From Salaquimonas sp. (GTDB lineage: Bacteria > Pseudomonadota > Alphaproteobacteria > Rhizobiales > Rhizobiaceae): a DNA stretch of 60,148 nt. The stretch spans positions 1-60,148 of the forward strand of contig JANQQM010000150.1 in the NCBI GenBank assembly GCA_028289365.1, in the 5' to 3' direction. Each line of letters begins with the position of its first letter. Within the stretch, counting starts at the first letter, position 1. A program made the position numbers and the translations under genes. Below the pieces are notes generated by a model. It ran no database searches. It was not told where the DNA came from and saw only the letters and a program-made list of their open reading frames with translations. Below are positions 34,656 to 44,958 of this stretch, in pieces.

Positions 34656-37322
34656 ATGTTTTTGGTTTTGAGAACTGAACAGGGACAAATAATCAAGCTT
34701 AAGGATTACCGCAAGCCAGACTACAGCGTCGAGACGGTCGAACTGACCTTCAAGCTCGACCCGGAAAAAACCGTGGTGTCCTCAATCCTGACGGTGGTGC
34801 GCGACAAGGAAACTGCACCGGGCACCAAACTGAAGTTCGATGGTGATGAACTTTCGCTGGTTTCGTTGAAGATCAACGGAAGGTTTGCCAAGCCGGAAAG
34901 TTACACTACGACCAGTGAGGAATTGGTGCTTCACAAGCCGCCAAGAACCCGTCGATTCATGCTGGAGATCGAAACAAGGATCAATCCGCAATCAAACACC
35001 AAGTTGATGGGTCTGTATCGCTCCGGCGGCAATTACTGCACCCAATGCGAGGCGGACGGGTTCCGGCGCATTACCTATTTTCCTGACAGGCCAGATGTTC
35101 TCTCGGTCTACACAACGCGAATCGAGGCTAATAAAAAGGAAGCACCCATTCTGTTGGGCAATGGCAATCCGGTTGAATCAGGAAAACTTGACGGTGATCG
35201 TCACTACAGCATCTGGCACGATCCGCATCCGAAGCCGAGTTACCTCTTCGCGCTGGTTGGTGGCGATCTGGAAAGCATTCAAAGCGACTATGTCACGAGT
35301 TCCGGCCGGCCGGTGAAATTGGCGATCTACACCGAGAAGGGCAAATCGGCGAGCGCTGAATATGCAATGGATGCGCTGATCAGATCCATGCGCTGGGATG
35401 AAGAGGTCTTTGGATGCGAATATGATCTTGATGTTTTCAACATTGTGGCCGTCTCAGATTTCAATATGGGCGCCATGGAGAACAAGGGGCTCAATATCTT
35501 CAATGACAAATATGTGCTGGCCAATCCGCAAACCGCCACGGATGCAGACTATGCCGGGATCGAGCGGGTGATTGCGCATGAATATTTTCACAACTGGACG
35601 GGAAACCGGATTACCTGCCGGGACTGGTTCCAACTTTGCCTGAAGGAAGGTCTCACGGTCTATCGCGACCAGGAGTTTACCGCAGATCAACGATCGCGCG
35701 CGGTTCAGCGTATCAGCGAGGTACGGACGCTGAAGGCGCATCAATTTGCCGAGGATGCGGGGCCCCTCGCCCATCCCGTGCGACCTTCGCAATATAGAGA
35801 GATCAACAATTTTTATACGGCCACCGTCTATGAAAAAGGCGCCGAGCTGGTGCGCATGATCGCCGTATTGCTCGGACCGGCGAAGTTCAAGAAGGGCATG
35901 GATCTTTATTTCCGCCGCCATGATGGTGATGCGGCGACAGTCGAAGAATTCCTCAAATGCTTTGAAGATGCCGGCAAGTCCGACCTTTCCCAGTTCTTTA
36001 ACTGGTATACCCAGGCCGGGACCCCAAATCTTCCGGTCTCCGCCAGCTATGACAAAGTGGATAAAAAGCTGACGCTGGAGATTGAACAGAACCTGGCTGC
36101 GACACCCGGTCAAAGCAGGAAAAAACTGATGCATATTCCAGTGCGGATTGGCCTGATCGGTGGAAAGTCCGGGGAAATAACGCCCTCGAAGATCACGGGG
36201 ATTTCCCATGAAGGAGACTTGTTCCACCTCACGCGACGCCAGCACAAAATTGTCTTCCACGGCGTTGAAGAACGACCCGCCGTTTCACTGAACCGGGCCT
36301 TTACGACCCCGGTCAATGTCGATTTCTCGCAAAGTGAGACGGATTTGCGATCACTTGCGCTGAACGACAGTGATCCGTTCAATCGGTGGCAGGCCTTCCA
36401 GAAGCTCGCGACGCAATCGATCCTTTCCAGCGTGCGATCAGTCCGGCGGGGCAAAGCACCTAGGGCGAATCCGCGTCTGGGCGAGATTGCAGCCGAGATC
36501 ATTGGCGACGAAACCCTGGAACCGGCGTTCAGAGCACTGATGATCACATTACCCGGTGAAAACGAGATTGCGCAGACGGCTGCACGAAGCGTCGATCCCG
36601 ATGCCATCTTCAAAGCGTTGCGATTCACACTCGGAGAATTGGGGACAGCAATAGAACCGCAAAGGACGGCTGTTACTGAAAAGAACCGGCCTGAAGCGGG
36701 ATTTGTTGCCAGCGCGGCCGAAGCGGGCAAGCGAAGCCTGATCAATCAGATGCTTAGTCTTGGCGTGTTGGCAGACAGCAGCGACGCCGAGGCTGAAAGC
36801 ATCCGCCAATTTGAGAACGCCACCAACATGAACGACCGCGCGGCGGCATTCACCCGAATTGTTCACCTGCACGGTTCACGCAGCCAAACAGCAAAGGCCG
36901 TTGAAACCTTTTCCCGCGAATTCGGGCAGGACGCGCTGGTAATGGACAAGTGGTTCAGCATTCAGGCGACTGCGCCTGGTGAGAAAACAATTCAGGTCAT
37001 TCGCCAGCTCATGCAGCATGGATCCTTCTCCTTTTCCAATCCAAACCGCGTCAGGTCGTTGATCGGTGCATTCGCAATGTCAAATCCGACCGGATTTCAT
37101 ACAGCAAGCGGCAAAGGGTACGCGCTCGTCAGCGATGTGATCGCGGAACTGGATCCAATCAACCCGCAGGTCGCAGCGCGCCTACTTACGAGTTTTCGCT
37201 CCTGGAAATCACTGGAAGAACAGCGCAGAAAGCTTGCCCAGTTGCATTTGGAGAAACTGGCAGGCAAGCCAAATCTCTCACGTGACAGTGCGGACATCAT
37301 TCAGCGAATATTGGGCGCCTAG
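34656..37322 (+). CDS. pepN: Aminopeptidase N (M1 family)
   Basis: Cytoplasmic zinc aminopeptidase that trims N-terminal residues from peptides. Up to 888 residues, near E. coli PepN (870). Seen: GAMENKGLNIFN (substrate-binding exopeptidase motif), HEYFHNWTGNRITC with the zinc ligands His-His and the downstream Glu in LKEGLTVYRDQEF, then DUF3458 domains to the C-terminus. The start is uncertain: ATG 34656 follows AGAGG directly, with no spacing, while TTG at 34662 or 34668 has better spacing and would begin near RTEQGQ, where the family usually starts. A terminator follows at 37373. Confidence 0.95.
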   Translation: MFLVLRTEQGQIIKLKDYRKPDYSVETVELTFKLDPEKTVVSSILTVVRDKETAPGTKLKFDGDELSLVSLKINGRFAKPESYTTTSEELVLHKPPRTRRFMLEIETRINPQSNTKLMGLYRSGGNYCTQCEADGFRRITYFPDRPDVLSVYTTRIEANKKEAPILLGNGNPVESGKLDGDRHYSIWHDPHPKPSYLFALVGGDLESIQSDYVTSSGRPVKLAIYTEKGKSASAEYAMDALIRSMRWDEEVFGCEYDLDVFNIVAVSDFNMGAMENKGLNIFNDKYVLANPQTATDADYAGIERVIAHEYFHNWTGNRITCRDWFQLCLKEGLTVYRDQEFTADQRSRAVQRISEVRTLKAHQFAEDAGPLAHPVRPSQYREINNFYTATVYEKGAELVRMIAVLLGPAKFKKGMDLYFRRHDGDAATVEEFLKCFEDAGKSDLSQFFNWYTQAGTPNLPVSASYDKVDKKLTLEIEQNLAATPGQSRKKLMHIPVRIGLIGGKSGEITPSKITGISHEGDLFHLTRRQHKIVFHGVEERPAVSLNRAFTTPVNVDFSQSETDLRSLALNDSDPFNRWQAFQKLATQSILSSVRSVRRGKAPRANPRLGEIAAEIIGDETLEPAFRALMITLPGENEIAQTAARSVDPDAIFKALRFTLGELGTAIEPQRTAVTEKNRPEAGFVASAAEAGKRSLINQMLSLGVLADSSDAEAESIRQFENATNMNDRAAAFTRIVHLHGSRSQTAKAVETFSREFGQDALVMDKWFSIQATAPGEKTIQVIRQLMQHGSFSFSNPNRVRSLIGAFAMSNPTGFHTASGKGYALVSDVIAELDPINPQVAARLLTSFRSWKSLEEQRRKLAQLHLEKLAGKPNLSRDSADIIQRILGA

Positions 37323-37372
37323 GCAAGCCGTCCTCTTTTTGCCCATGTTTTCATGGATTATATTGTGGATAA

Positions 37373-37397
37373 ACCAGTAAACTACTGGTGATTTTTT
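37373..37397 (+). terminator. Rho-independent terminator after pepN
   Basis: ACCAGTA and TACTGGT form a 7-bp stem with a 3-base loop, followed after GA by six T residues. It lies 51 bases past the pepN stop and about 100 bases before the next gene. Confidence 0.7.
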
Positions 37398-37498
37398 AAG
37401 CTTTGACTCTGGACAAGCTGATTCGTCTTGATTCAAATGCAACTGATTCGGTTTTGCGGCGAAACCGAACGGTGAACAAAATTCGAGGAGGCCACTCG

Positions 37499-39877
37499 AT
37501 GGGGCAGGCTGACGCGCGGCGCGTGCAGTCCAGGGCGACTCTATTAACGCGGAACGGGCTTAATTCGCGCGTTCCGGGATATGCCCGCCTCCTCAGCCAT
37601 CCAGCCTATGAGCGATTATTAAGCTGCGAAGGGATGCTGCGACGTCTCATCCCGGTCTTGATCGTGATTTTTCTGACCATTGTCGGTGCGGCGAGATGGA
37701 TGCAGCTCAACTCGGAAGCGGTTACCATCCGTGACACTGCCGAGACCGAAATGAACTTCATGGCGGAACTGCTGACCGAGCGGATTAACGCGCTCAATAT
37801 TACCGAGCAGACTGCGAGCTCATTGAACCTGCTCCAGAATACGGTCTCGGATACGGTACCGGCGCGCTATCTTCTAGGCGGACGACAAGTGGTCGTTTCC
37901 GATCCGAACGGCGAGATCATTGCGACCGCGCCCTACTCCCCTGCCCATCACAATCAGAATATCGAACGCATTCTCGGTGACGTCATGTTGCTTACGACGT
38001 TTGGTCGGCGGGCAGAGACCCGGGATGTGCAGCTGCCCAACGGACAGGAGGCGCTGGGCGTCCATCGCCTCACCAACAAGCCGATTGGCGGAGTGACGAT
38101 CGTTCAGCCGACAGACTCGATCTACAGCAATTGGCGAAAATCGCTCTCACTGAATGTCACCCTTTTTGTCGGCACATCCAGCATCTTGTTGGTGGTGCTC
38201 TATGCTTATTTTGCACAGGGCACGCGGGCGCAGGAAGCCGATGAGATTTACAGGCAAACACAAAACCGTTCCGACACAGCGCTTTCGCGCGGGAGAACCG
38301 GCTTGTGGGACTGGGATCTTGCCCGTGGCCGCATCTACTGGTCGAGCTCCATGTTCGGACTGCTCGGGATGGAGCCCAGGGAGAACATGCTCGGTTTCAG
38401 CGAGGTTGAGGAACTGGTCCATCCGGACGATGCCGACCTTTACGGCCTCGCAAATTCCGTTCTCGTGGACAAAATGCCCTATATCGACCGGGCCTTTCGC
38501 ATGCGGCACAATGACGGCAGCTGGGTTTGGGTTCGCGCTCGCGCGCAGGTGGTCGAGAACCATCTGGGTGAACCGCATCTGATCGGTGCGGCGGTCGACA
38601 TTACCGAGCAACAGGCACTGAAACAAAAGAACCAGCGCAGTGATTTGCGGCTCCGCGATGCGATCGAAAATCTATCCGAAGCGTTCGTGCTCTGGAATGC
38701 CGACAAACGCCTTGTCATGTGCAATTCGAAGTACCAGCAATTGCATGGATTACCGCCGGAGATCGTCAAGCCAGGCGCAAGCTATGATGATGTCATGGCC
38801 TCGGCAAAGACTCCAACAGTGAAGAACCAGCTCATTTCGGGAAGCGATCGCGAGGAAGGTGCGCGAACACTGGAAGCCCAGCTGGAGGATGGCCGCTGGC
38901 TGCAGATCAATGAACGCCGGACTGAAGACGGCGGATATGTCTCGGTCGGAACCGACATTACCGCGATCAAGATCCATGAGCGTAGATTGATCGAATCCGA
39001 ACGGCGCTTGATGGCGACCATCGAGGATTTACGAAATTCACGGCAAACCCTTGAGGTCCAGGCCGCACAGCTGGTCGAATTGGCTGAGAAATATGCCGCC
39101 GAAAAGAACCGGGCAGAAGCCGCCAACCAGACCAAATCCGAGTTCCTTGCCAATATCAGCCACGAGCTGCGCACGCCGCTAAACGCCATTATCGGTTTCT
39201 CTGAAATCATGAATGACGGCCTGTTCGGTCCGTTGGGTTCCGACAAATATTCCGAGTATTCGCGCGATATTCACGATAGCGGCGCCTACCTGTTAGGTGT
39301 CATCAATGACATTCTCGACATGTCGAAGATCGAGGCTGGCAGATTTTCGCTTGAGGCGGAACCCTTCATCCTCAACGAGATCATTGAGGAAACGATTCGC
39401 ATCATTTCCTATCAGTCTGCCGATCAGAACATCGAGATTGTCGAGAAGCTGCAACCGAATATCGAGCTGGTCGCAGACCGGCGGGCAATCAAGCAAATCC
39501 TGCTAAACCTGCTGTCAAACGCCGTGAAATTCTCTGAAGACGGCGGACGCGTTTCCGTGCGGGTCCGTAAGGTACGAAATGCGGTCACCATTACGATCGA
39601 GGACAGAGGGATCGGAATTACGCCATCAGACCTGCGCAAACTCGGTCGGCCATTTGAGCAGGTGCAAAATCAATTCACCAAGAGCCACAAGGGTTCAGGC
39701 CTTGGCCTGGCGATATCACGTTCGCTGGCGGAAATGCATGGTGGCGCAATGAAAATCCGCTCAAAGGTCAATCACGGCACCATCGTATCCCTGCGGCTTC
39801 CTCTAAATTCCGAAGGTCAAACGACACCCAATGGCGAAGGACTTGTTGCCGAGGAGATAAAATCGAAATCCGTTTGA
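37499..39877 (+). CDS. Membrane PAS-domain sensor histidine kinase (PdhS/CbrA-like)
   Basis: 792-residue inner-membrane kinase. Order seen: TM1 (LIPVLIVIFLTIVGAARW, ~residues 48-66), a periplasmic sensor region, TM2 (LFVGTSSILLVVLYAYF, ~222-238), a PAS domain with TGLWDWDLARGRIYWSSSM, a PAC segment, a second PAS domain with LSEAFVLWNADKRLVMCNSK, a coiled coil, HisKA with NISHELRTPLNAIIGFSEIM, and HATPase with NLLSNAVKFSEDGG and KGSGLGLAIS. The H-box and the DILDMSKIEAG segment are those of the PleC/DivJ/PdhS group that phosphorylates DivK. Length, topology and the pepN neighbour resemble S. meliloti CbrA; this is from memory. GAGGAGG 7 bases before ATG 37499 fixes the start against a TTG at 37403. 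Confidence 0.9.
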   Translation: MGQADARRVQSRATLLTRNGLNSRVPGYARLLSHPAYERLLSCEGMLRRLIPVLIVIFLTIVGAARWMQLNSEAVTIRDTAETEMNFMAELLTERINALNITEQTASSLNLLQNTVSDTVPARYLLGGRQVVVSDPNGEIIATAPYSPAHHNQNIERILGDVMLLTTFGRRAETRDVQLPNGQEALGVHRLTNKPIGGVTIVQPTDSIYSNWRKSLSLNVTLFVGTSSILLVVLYAYFAQGTRAQEADEIYRQTQNRSDTALSRGRTGLWDWDLARGRIYWSSSMFGLLGMEPRENMLGFSEVEELVHPDDADLYGLANSVLVDKMPYIDRAFRMRHNDGSWVWVRARAQVVENHLGEPHLIGAAVDITEQQALKQKNQRSDLRLRDAIENLSEAFVLWNADKRLVMCNSKYQQLHGLPPEIVKPGASYDDVMASAKTPTVKNQLISGSDREEGARTLEAQLEDGRWLQINERRTEDGGYVSVGTDITAIKIHERRLIESERRLMATIEDLRNSRQTLEVQAAQLVELAEKYAAEKNRAEAANQTKSEFLANISHELRTPLNAIIGFSEIMNDGLFGPLGSDKYSEYSRDIHDSGAYLLGVINDILDMSKIEAGRFSLEAEPFILNEIIEETIRIISYQSADQNIEIVEKLQPNIELVADRRAIKQILLNLLSNAVKFSEDGGRVSVRVRKVRNAVTITIEDRGIGITPSDLRKLGRPFEQVQNQFTKSHKGSGLGLAISRSLAEMHGGAMKIRSKVNHGTIVSLRLPLNSEGQTTPNGEGLVAEEIKSKSV

Positions 39878-39912
39878 TCCGAATATAACAGCTTCCCTGC
39901 CTGGACTGGATG

Positions 39913-39944
39913 CCCCGGAACGCGAATGTTCCGGGGCTTTTTTT
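39913..39944 (+). terminator. Strong Rho-independent terminator of the PAS kinase gene
   Basis: CCCCGGAAC and GTTCCGGGG make a perfect 9-bp stem with a 6-base loop, followed by C and seven T residues. It lies 35 bases past the kinase stop codon. There is no matching T run on the other strand. Confidence 0.95.
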
Positions 39945-39954
39945 CTTGTGAAAT

Positions 39955-40497
39955 TTATCCAGCGGATCGCTGATGCTTGTACCAGCCACGTTTGTGGTAA
40001 CCGCGATGTCGCTTGTGCCGATCACCGCGCATGCGGCGGATTTCGTTTCGTGCAATCGCGCCATCATCGTTGCGATCCAGCATGGCAAACTGCTTTCTTG
40101 TTCTCTTCTGGATTTCTTCTAAAACCAGTTTGCCATCGTTGTTCAGATCAAAGCGGAAGAATATCCGGTCGGCCCGGGTGCCGGCCCGTCTTGCTTTACG
40201 CGGATTTTTCTCCCGCATTTCGATTGCAACGACCATTTCTGCCTTGGTGACGACGTCATCACCATTGGCGTCCGCCCGTGAAAACCGCTTTTCGGTCACC
40301 GTTTCGAGTTCTTCAATGGTGATCCGGCCGTCGCGGTTGGCATCAGCGCGTTTCAACGTCTTGATCCCGCGATCATGACGATTGGAATGCTCCATCGAGC
40401 GGCTGTTTTTCTTCCAGCCCCGCTCATGGGCGACCGCTGGGAGGGTCAATGCCGCCAGAACTGCACCTGCAGCAAGAATGGCTATCGTCTTTTTCAT
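39955..40497 (-). CDS. Secreted EF-hand calcium-binding protein
   Basis: 180-residue periplasmic protein with four EF-hand loops: DANRDGRITIEEL, DANGDDVVTKAEM, DLNNDGKLVLEEI and DRNDDGAIARNEI. Each has the Asp/Asn positions and the final Glu expected for calcium binding, except that loop 2 has Asp-Val where Gly is usual. Signal peptide MKKTIAILAAGAVLAALTLP ends at AVA-HERG. The rest is strongly basic (Arg/His/Lys-rich tail RGDRHKRHRGYHKRGWYK). Start at 40497 is supported by GGAG 6 bases upstream; an upstream frame extension is not needed. It follows glnE after 72 bases on the same strand. Function unknown. Confidence 0.88.
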   Translation of the reverse strand: MKKTIAILAAGAVLAALTLPAVAHERGWKKNSRSMEHSNRHDRGIKTLKRADANRDGRITIEELETVTEKRFSRADANGDDVVTKAEMVVAIEMREKNPRKARRAGTRADRIFFRFDLNNDGKLVLEEIQKRTRKQFAMLDRNDDGAIARNEIRRMRGDRHKRHRGYHKRGWYKHQRSAG

Positions 40498-40569
40498 TTC
40501 AGTCTCCATTTGCACCGTCACCCCCGATGCTTTTCCCGCATGGCAGTTTCCCGCTGCCACATGGGAACC

Positions 40570-43527
40570 CTATGCCAGCAGCCGGTCGAAGATATGCGAT
40601 ACGGTTTGCTGGGTATCCTTCAAATGCGCCTGGACGGTTTGCAGATTGGGCAGATCAAATTGGGTAGCAAGTATTTCCCCCAATCCCTTATCTGCTTCCT
40701 CGGGCACAAATTCGCCTTCAATGCAAAGTCTTAGAATCTGGAAAATCGTGTTGTAATCCGTGAATGCGCGGCTGAGTGTTTCCTGATCGTCTTTGCTCAA
40801 TATATCGGGATCGGCATTTACCAACATGTCAGAGATGGCAGTCTCCCGTTTTGCCTCCAGTGAGACGCCGCCACTAAGTACAGTCCACTGCGCGATGAAC
40901 TCGACATCGACAAGCCCGCCTTTTGCTGTTTTCACATCAAACACATTTGCTGCCGGTTTTTCCTTGAGGATGAGCTTGCGCATTTCACGAACATCCTTGG
41001 CCAGTTTCTTGGGCTCGCAAGGTTTGTGCAAAATCTCCTTGATTTCCTTTTCCAGTTGATCACGCAGATCGATATCGCCAGCAACCGGTCTCGCCCGGGT
41101 CAATGCCAGACGTTCCCACGTCCAGGCTTCATCGCGTTGATATTTGAGGAATGATTCCACATGGGTCGCCAACGGTCCGGCATTGCCGGATGGGCGTAGT
41201 CTGAAATCCAGTTCGTACAATACGCCTGCCGCCGTCGGGGCGCTCATTGCAGCAATCAGACGCTGGGTCAGTCGAATGAAGTATTGGGATGTCGCCAACG
41301 GTTTTTCGCCATCGGAATAGTCGGCATCAGGCGCATGATCATAAAGAAATATCAGGTCGAGGTCCGAACCAGCTGTAAGTTCCCGGCTACCCAGGCGCCC
41401 CATGCCAAGAACACAAATTTTGGCATCCGGAACCCTGCCATGGCGCGTTTCAAATTCGTGGGTAACCCGATCTACCATCGCCTGGATCAATACTTCCGCC
41501 AGGTTGGAAAAGCTGCGGGCGGCGGCTTCCGGCGTGATCAAACCGTTGATCAGACGGGCACCGATCAGAAATTTTTGTTCGGCACAAAACTGACGGGCAA
41601 TATCCAGAATGTCTTCATATCCGCTGGCATGATCAAGCGCCAGTTCGAGTCGCTCCGACAACATGACCCGGTCGGGAACCAGGTTGGCAAATGCCGGTTC
41701 CAGCAAGCCATCGAAAATATGCGGTCTTCTGGTAATGATATCGGCCAGTCTGGGGGCTGAGCCGAGAATAAGCATCAACAAGCGAAGAAGGCCGGGATTC
41801 GATTTGAGCAATGAGAAGAGTTGTATCCCCGCCGGCAGACCCGAAAGGAACCGGTCAAATGCGGCAAGCGTGCGATCTGCATCCCCCGTCTGTGAAATCG
41901 ACGTCAAAAGTGTGGGCGTGAGCTCGGTCAGCAATTCCCTCGCCTGGCTGGTTCGAACTGCCGGGAACCTGCCGAAATGCCAACCACGGACAATTCGGAT
42001 CACGTTGGAAGGATTGGCAAATCCGATTTCAGCAATTGAATTGAGAGTATCCGGATCCTCATCATCGCCGGTAAAGACCAGATTGCCTGCTGCGTGCGTA
42101 AGTTCAGGCGAGGCCTCGAAGAGGGCTGCATAGTGATCCTGTACGGTAGTAAGAACCTTGGTCAATGTAGCAGCAAATTCATCGACCGAACCGTGACCCA
42201 TCATCAGGGCAATTCGCCTCAAGCCCTCTTCATCGTCAGGTAGCGTATGGCTCTGTTCATCGGCGACCATCTGGATGCGGTGCTCGACATTGCGCAAATA
42301 CCAATAGGCATCGGACAATTCATCGCGTGCCCTTTCATCGATCCAGCCTTCCTGGGTCAGCCGGGCCAAGGCACTAAGCGTGCCAGCACAACGCAAATCC
42401 GGCAGCCTGCCGCCAGCAATCAGCTGCTGGGTTTGGGCAAAGAATTCTATCTCGCGAATTCCGCCCCGCCCTAGTTTCACATTGTGGCCGGCAACCGCAA
42501 TTTCCTCATGTCCGCGATATGAGTTTATCTGCCGCTTGATCGAATGCACATCTGATATGGCAGCATAGTCCAGATATTTTCGCCAGATGAACGGAGACAA
42601 TTCCTGGAGGAATTTGTTACCCGCTGCCTGATCACCTGCGACAGCACGGGCTTTGATCAGTGCTGCTCTTTCCCAGTTCTGGCCATAGGCTTCGTAATAG
42701 TTGAGCGCATTTTCGATCGGGATCACCAATGGCGTGGAACCCGGGTCGGGTCGCAGCCGCAAGTCCATACGAAACACGTATCCGTCGCCCGTGCGTTCCT
42801 GCAAGATCCGGATCAAGGATTTGGCGAATCTGACAAACATCGAAACCGGATCATCTGTCTTGAACTTCATGCCCGCCTGGCCAAAAAACAGGATCAGATC
42901 GATGTCACTGGAATAATTCAGTTCAAATGCGCCATATTTGCCCATTCCGATAACAATCAGTCCGCTGTCGGTATGCGGGCTTTCCGGATCAACCAGCTCC
43001 ACTTTGTCATTATGATGAAGTTGCAGGAGCAGAAAATCGATAGCCGCCCCAAGTGCTGCATCAGCAAACTCGCTGAGAGCCCTGGTGACCTGCTCGGGCT
43101 TCCACCAACCGCCAAGATCGGCCAAGCCGCAGATCAATGCCGCATGTGCCTTGGCAATGCGCAGCTTTTCCATCAGCTCGGTTTCAGAGGCAGCTTCCTT
43201 CCAGCAATCCCTGGTCGAGTAAATCAATTCCTTGAATACCAGATCCGGATCATTTTGCAGGATGGTAAGCAGGCGATCTGGATGTCGCATTACCAAGTCC
43301 CGCAGGTAGGAAGACAGGGAGAACACCGACCCCAAGAACGTGCTAATTTCAGGTCTTTGTTCGAGCGCGACGGAAAATCCACCAAGATCGGCTTCGAGCA
43401 GTGCCTCATCCAGTTCGCCAAGCCAATCGTGAACTTCGCCTTTAGATAAGGGCTGCAAATCAACAAGAGGGGACATCCACAAAATCGCGGATTTTTCGGC
43501 AGATCGTTTTTGCTTGGTCTTCACCAT
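40570..43527 (-). CDS. glnE: Glutamine synthetase adenylyltransferase / deadenylase
   Basis: Bifunctional regulator that adenylylates and deadenylylates glutamine synthetase in response to PII and glutamine. 985 residues, normal. Seen: two nucleotidyltransferase domains, the N-terminal deadenylase core with YSSDIDLILFFGQ and the C-terminal adenylyltransferase core with TAGSDLDLIFLYDH, each with the metal-binding Asp pair; GlnD PII-uridylyltransferase-like helical domains follow each. It starts 26 bases after the end of the sensor kinase gene, in a degP-regulator-kinase-glnE order found in rhizobia (from memory). Confidence 0.96.
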   Translation of the reverse strand: MVKTKQKRSAEKSAILWMSPLVDLQPLSKGEVHDWLGELDEALLEADLGGFSVALEQRPEISTFLGSVFSLSSYLRDLVMRHPDRLLTILQNDPDLVFKELIYSTRDCWKEAASETELMEKLRIAKAHAALICGLADLGGWWKPEQVTRALSEFADAALGAAIDFLLLQLHHNDKVELVDPESPHTDSGLIVIGMGKYGAFELNYSSDIDLILFFGQAGMKFKTDDPVSMFVRFAKSLIRILQERTGDGYVFRMDLRLRPDPGSTPLVIPIENALNYYEAYGQNWERAALIKARAVAGDQAAGNKFLQELSPFIWRKYLDYAAISDVHSIKRQINSYRGHEEIAVAGHNVKLGRGGIREIEFFAQTQQLIAGGRLPDLRCAGTLSALARLTQEGWIDERARDELSDAYWYLRNVEHRIQMVADEQSHTLPDDEEGLRRIALMMGHGSVDEFAATLTKVLTTVQDHYAALFEASPELTHAAGNLVFTGDDEDPDTLNSIAEIGFANPSNVIRIVRGWHFGRFPAVRTSQARELLTELTPTLLTSISQTGDADRTLAAFDRFLSGLPAGIQLFSLLKSNPGLLRLLMLILGSAPRLADIITRRPHIFDGLLEPAFANLVPDRVMLSERLELALDHASGYEDILDIARQFCAEQKFLIGARLINGLITPEAAARSFSNLAEVLIQAMVDRVTHEFETRHGRVPDAKICVLGMGRLGSRELTAGSDLDLIFLYDHAPDADYSDGEKPLATSQYFIRLTQRLIAAMSAPTAAGVLYELDFRLRPSGNAGPLATHVESFLKYQRDEAWTWERLALTRARPVAGDIDLRDQLEKEIKEILHKPCEPKKLAKDVREMRKLILKEKPAANVFDVKTAKGGLVDVEFIAQWTVLSGGVSLEAKRETAISDMLVNADPDILSKDDQETLSRAFTDYNTIFQILRLCIEGEFVPEEADKGLGEILATQFDLPNLQTVQAHLKDTQQTVSHIFDRLLA

Positions 43528-43553
43528 ATTACCCGCGGCGAACCCCTGCTATT

Positions 43554-44954
43554 TCATGGTTTTACATCATCACCTGTCGGCAGAACCAGGCATGCCCTCA
43601 GCCCAGGTTCATTATCTGCAAATTCAAGCATGCCCGAATGCTGCAAGGCAACAGCGCGGACAAGGCTCAGACCTAGACCATTGCCAGGCTTGTTGCGGCT
43701 GAGCTCCAGGCGGGTAAACCTTTCGGTTACCCGCGTCCGGTCTTCAACCGGAATGCCCGGACCATTGTCAGCCACACAAATCCTGATATTGGCCCCTTGC
43801 CGCTTTAGCGAAATTGATATCCTTGCCGAGCCGTCTTCCGGCTGACCATATTTAAACGCATTATCCAGCAGGTTTGAAAGAGCCTGGCTGAGGAGTTCCC
43901 TGTTTCCCTTCAAGCTAATTCCCGTTTCAATTTCCGTTGTGAGCGAAATTCCGCCCTCTTCGGCGACTGGCTCATAGAACTCGACAACGTCACTCACGAT
44001 TGCGGAGATGTCCTGCGTCGTCATTTCGGCAGCGACCGAACCCGACTCCACTCTCGAGATCATCAAGAGCGCGTCAAAGGTTTTTATAATCTGATCGGAA
44101 TCCTCGATCATCTCCTCCAGCGTTTTCCGATATGCGCCAACTTTACCCTTCGATCTCAATACCGCATCCGCCTTGTTGCGAAGCCGGGTCAGTGGTGTCT
44201 TGAGATCATGGGCAATATTGTCGGAAACGTTTCTTAATCCCTGATCGAGCAGGCTGATCCGGTCAAGCATGTTGTTCAGGCCGGTCGATAATTTGTCGAA
44301 TTCATCGCCGGAGCCGGAAATCGGCAATCGTTCATCGCGATCACCGGCCATTATTCTGGAGGTTGATCTCGAAACCATTTCGACGCGCTTCAGCGCGCGT
44401 CTGCCAATGAGAAACCAGGTGAGAATACCCAGAACGAGCATCGCGCCCAACGACAATATCAGCGCCCTGCCGACAACCTTGCGGAATCGTTCCGGCTCGC
44501 CAAGATCGCGGCCGACGAGAAGCCGCATGCCATTCGGTAATTCGACGATGCGTGCTACGGCCTGAAATTCACGATCGCCGCTATGCCCAAACCGGGTGTA
44601 GTCAAACGGTCTTTGTGTCCAGCCGAGACGATCAATAACCCCGGTGTCAATTTCACGGACATTGCCTGCAATGATGCGTCCTGTCGGGTCTGCGACGACA
44701 TAGAGATTGGCACCCGGCGCGGTCGCCAATCTCTCAAGACGCAGGACCAGACCGTTGATGCCTGCCCGGTCATAATAGCGGTTCAGCTGGATCAGTTCAT
44801 TGTTGACGGATTCAGAGATTTGTTTGCGCAGAATTCCCGCCGTGCTGTTGGTCATGTACATGACGATCACGACGGCGAGAATCCCGAATATCAGCGTATA
44901 TGCAATCGAAAGCCGGACGGAAGTTATTGCCAGGATTGATCGCAAACGCTTCAT
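43554..44954 (-). CDS. Sensor histidine kinase (CpxA/CusS-like)
   Basis: 466-residue inner-membrane kinase paired with the response regulator at 44959. Seen: TM1 (SIAYTLIFGILAVVIVMYM), a ~130-residue periplasmic domain, TM2 (LILSLGAMLVLGILTWFLIG), a HAMP linker, HisKA with NIAHDLKTPLTRLRNKADA, HATPase with LSNLLDNAFKYGQ and the G2 box NGLGLSLVRAVALQHSG. ATG 44954 begins 4 bases after the regulator stop and is preferred to an upstream in-frame start at 45026 that would run back into the regulator gene. The signal sensed is unknown; the degP neighbour suggests envelope stress (inference). Confidence 0.92.
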   Translation of the reverse strand: MKRLRSILAITSVRLSIAYTLIFGILAVVIVMYMTNSTAGILRKQISESVNNELIQLNRYYDRAGINGLVLRLERLATAPGANLYVVADPTGRIIAGNVREIDTGVIDRLGWTQRPFDYTRFGHSGDREFQAVARIVELPNGMRLLVGRDLGEPERFRKVVGRALILSLGAMLVLGILTWFLIGRRALKRVEMVSRSTSRIMAGDRDERLPISGSGDEFDKLSTGLNNMLDRISLLDQGLRNVSDNIAHDLKTPLTRLRNKADAVLRSKGKVGAYRKTLEEMIEDSDQIIKTFDALLMISRVESGSVAAEMTTQDISAIVSDVVEFYEPVAEEGGISLTTEIETGISLKGNRELLSQALSNLLDNAFKYGQPEDGSARISISLKRQGANIRICVADNGPGIPVEDRTRVTERFTRLELSRNKPGNGLGLSLVRAVALQHSGMLEFADNEPGLRACLVLPTGDDVKP

Positions 44955-44958
44955 CGCG

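Noticed and set aside
35454-36260. 268-codon minus-strand frame
   Set aside because: Antisense to pepN with its zinc motif; no recognisable domain or ribosome-binding site.
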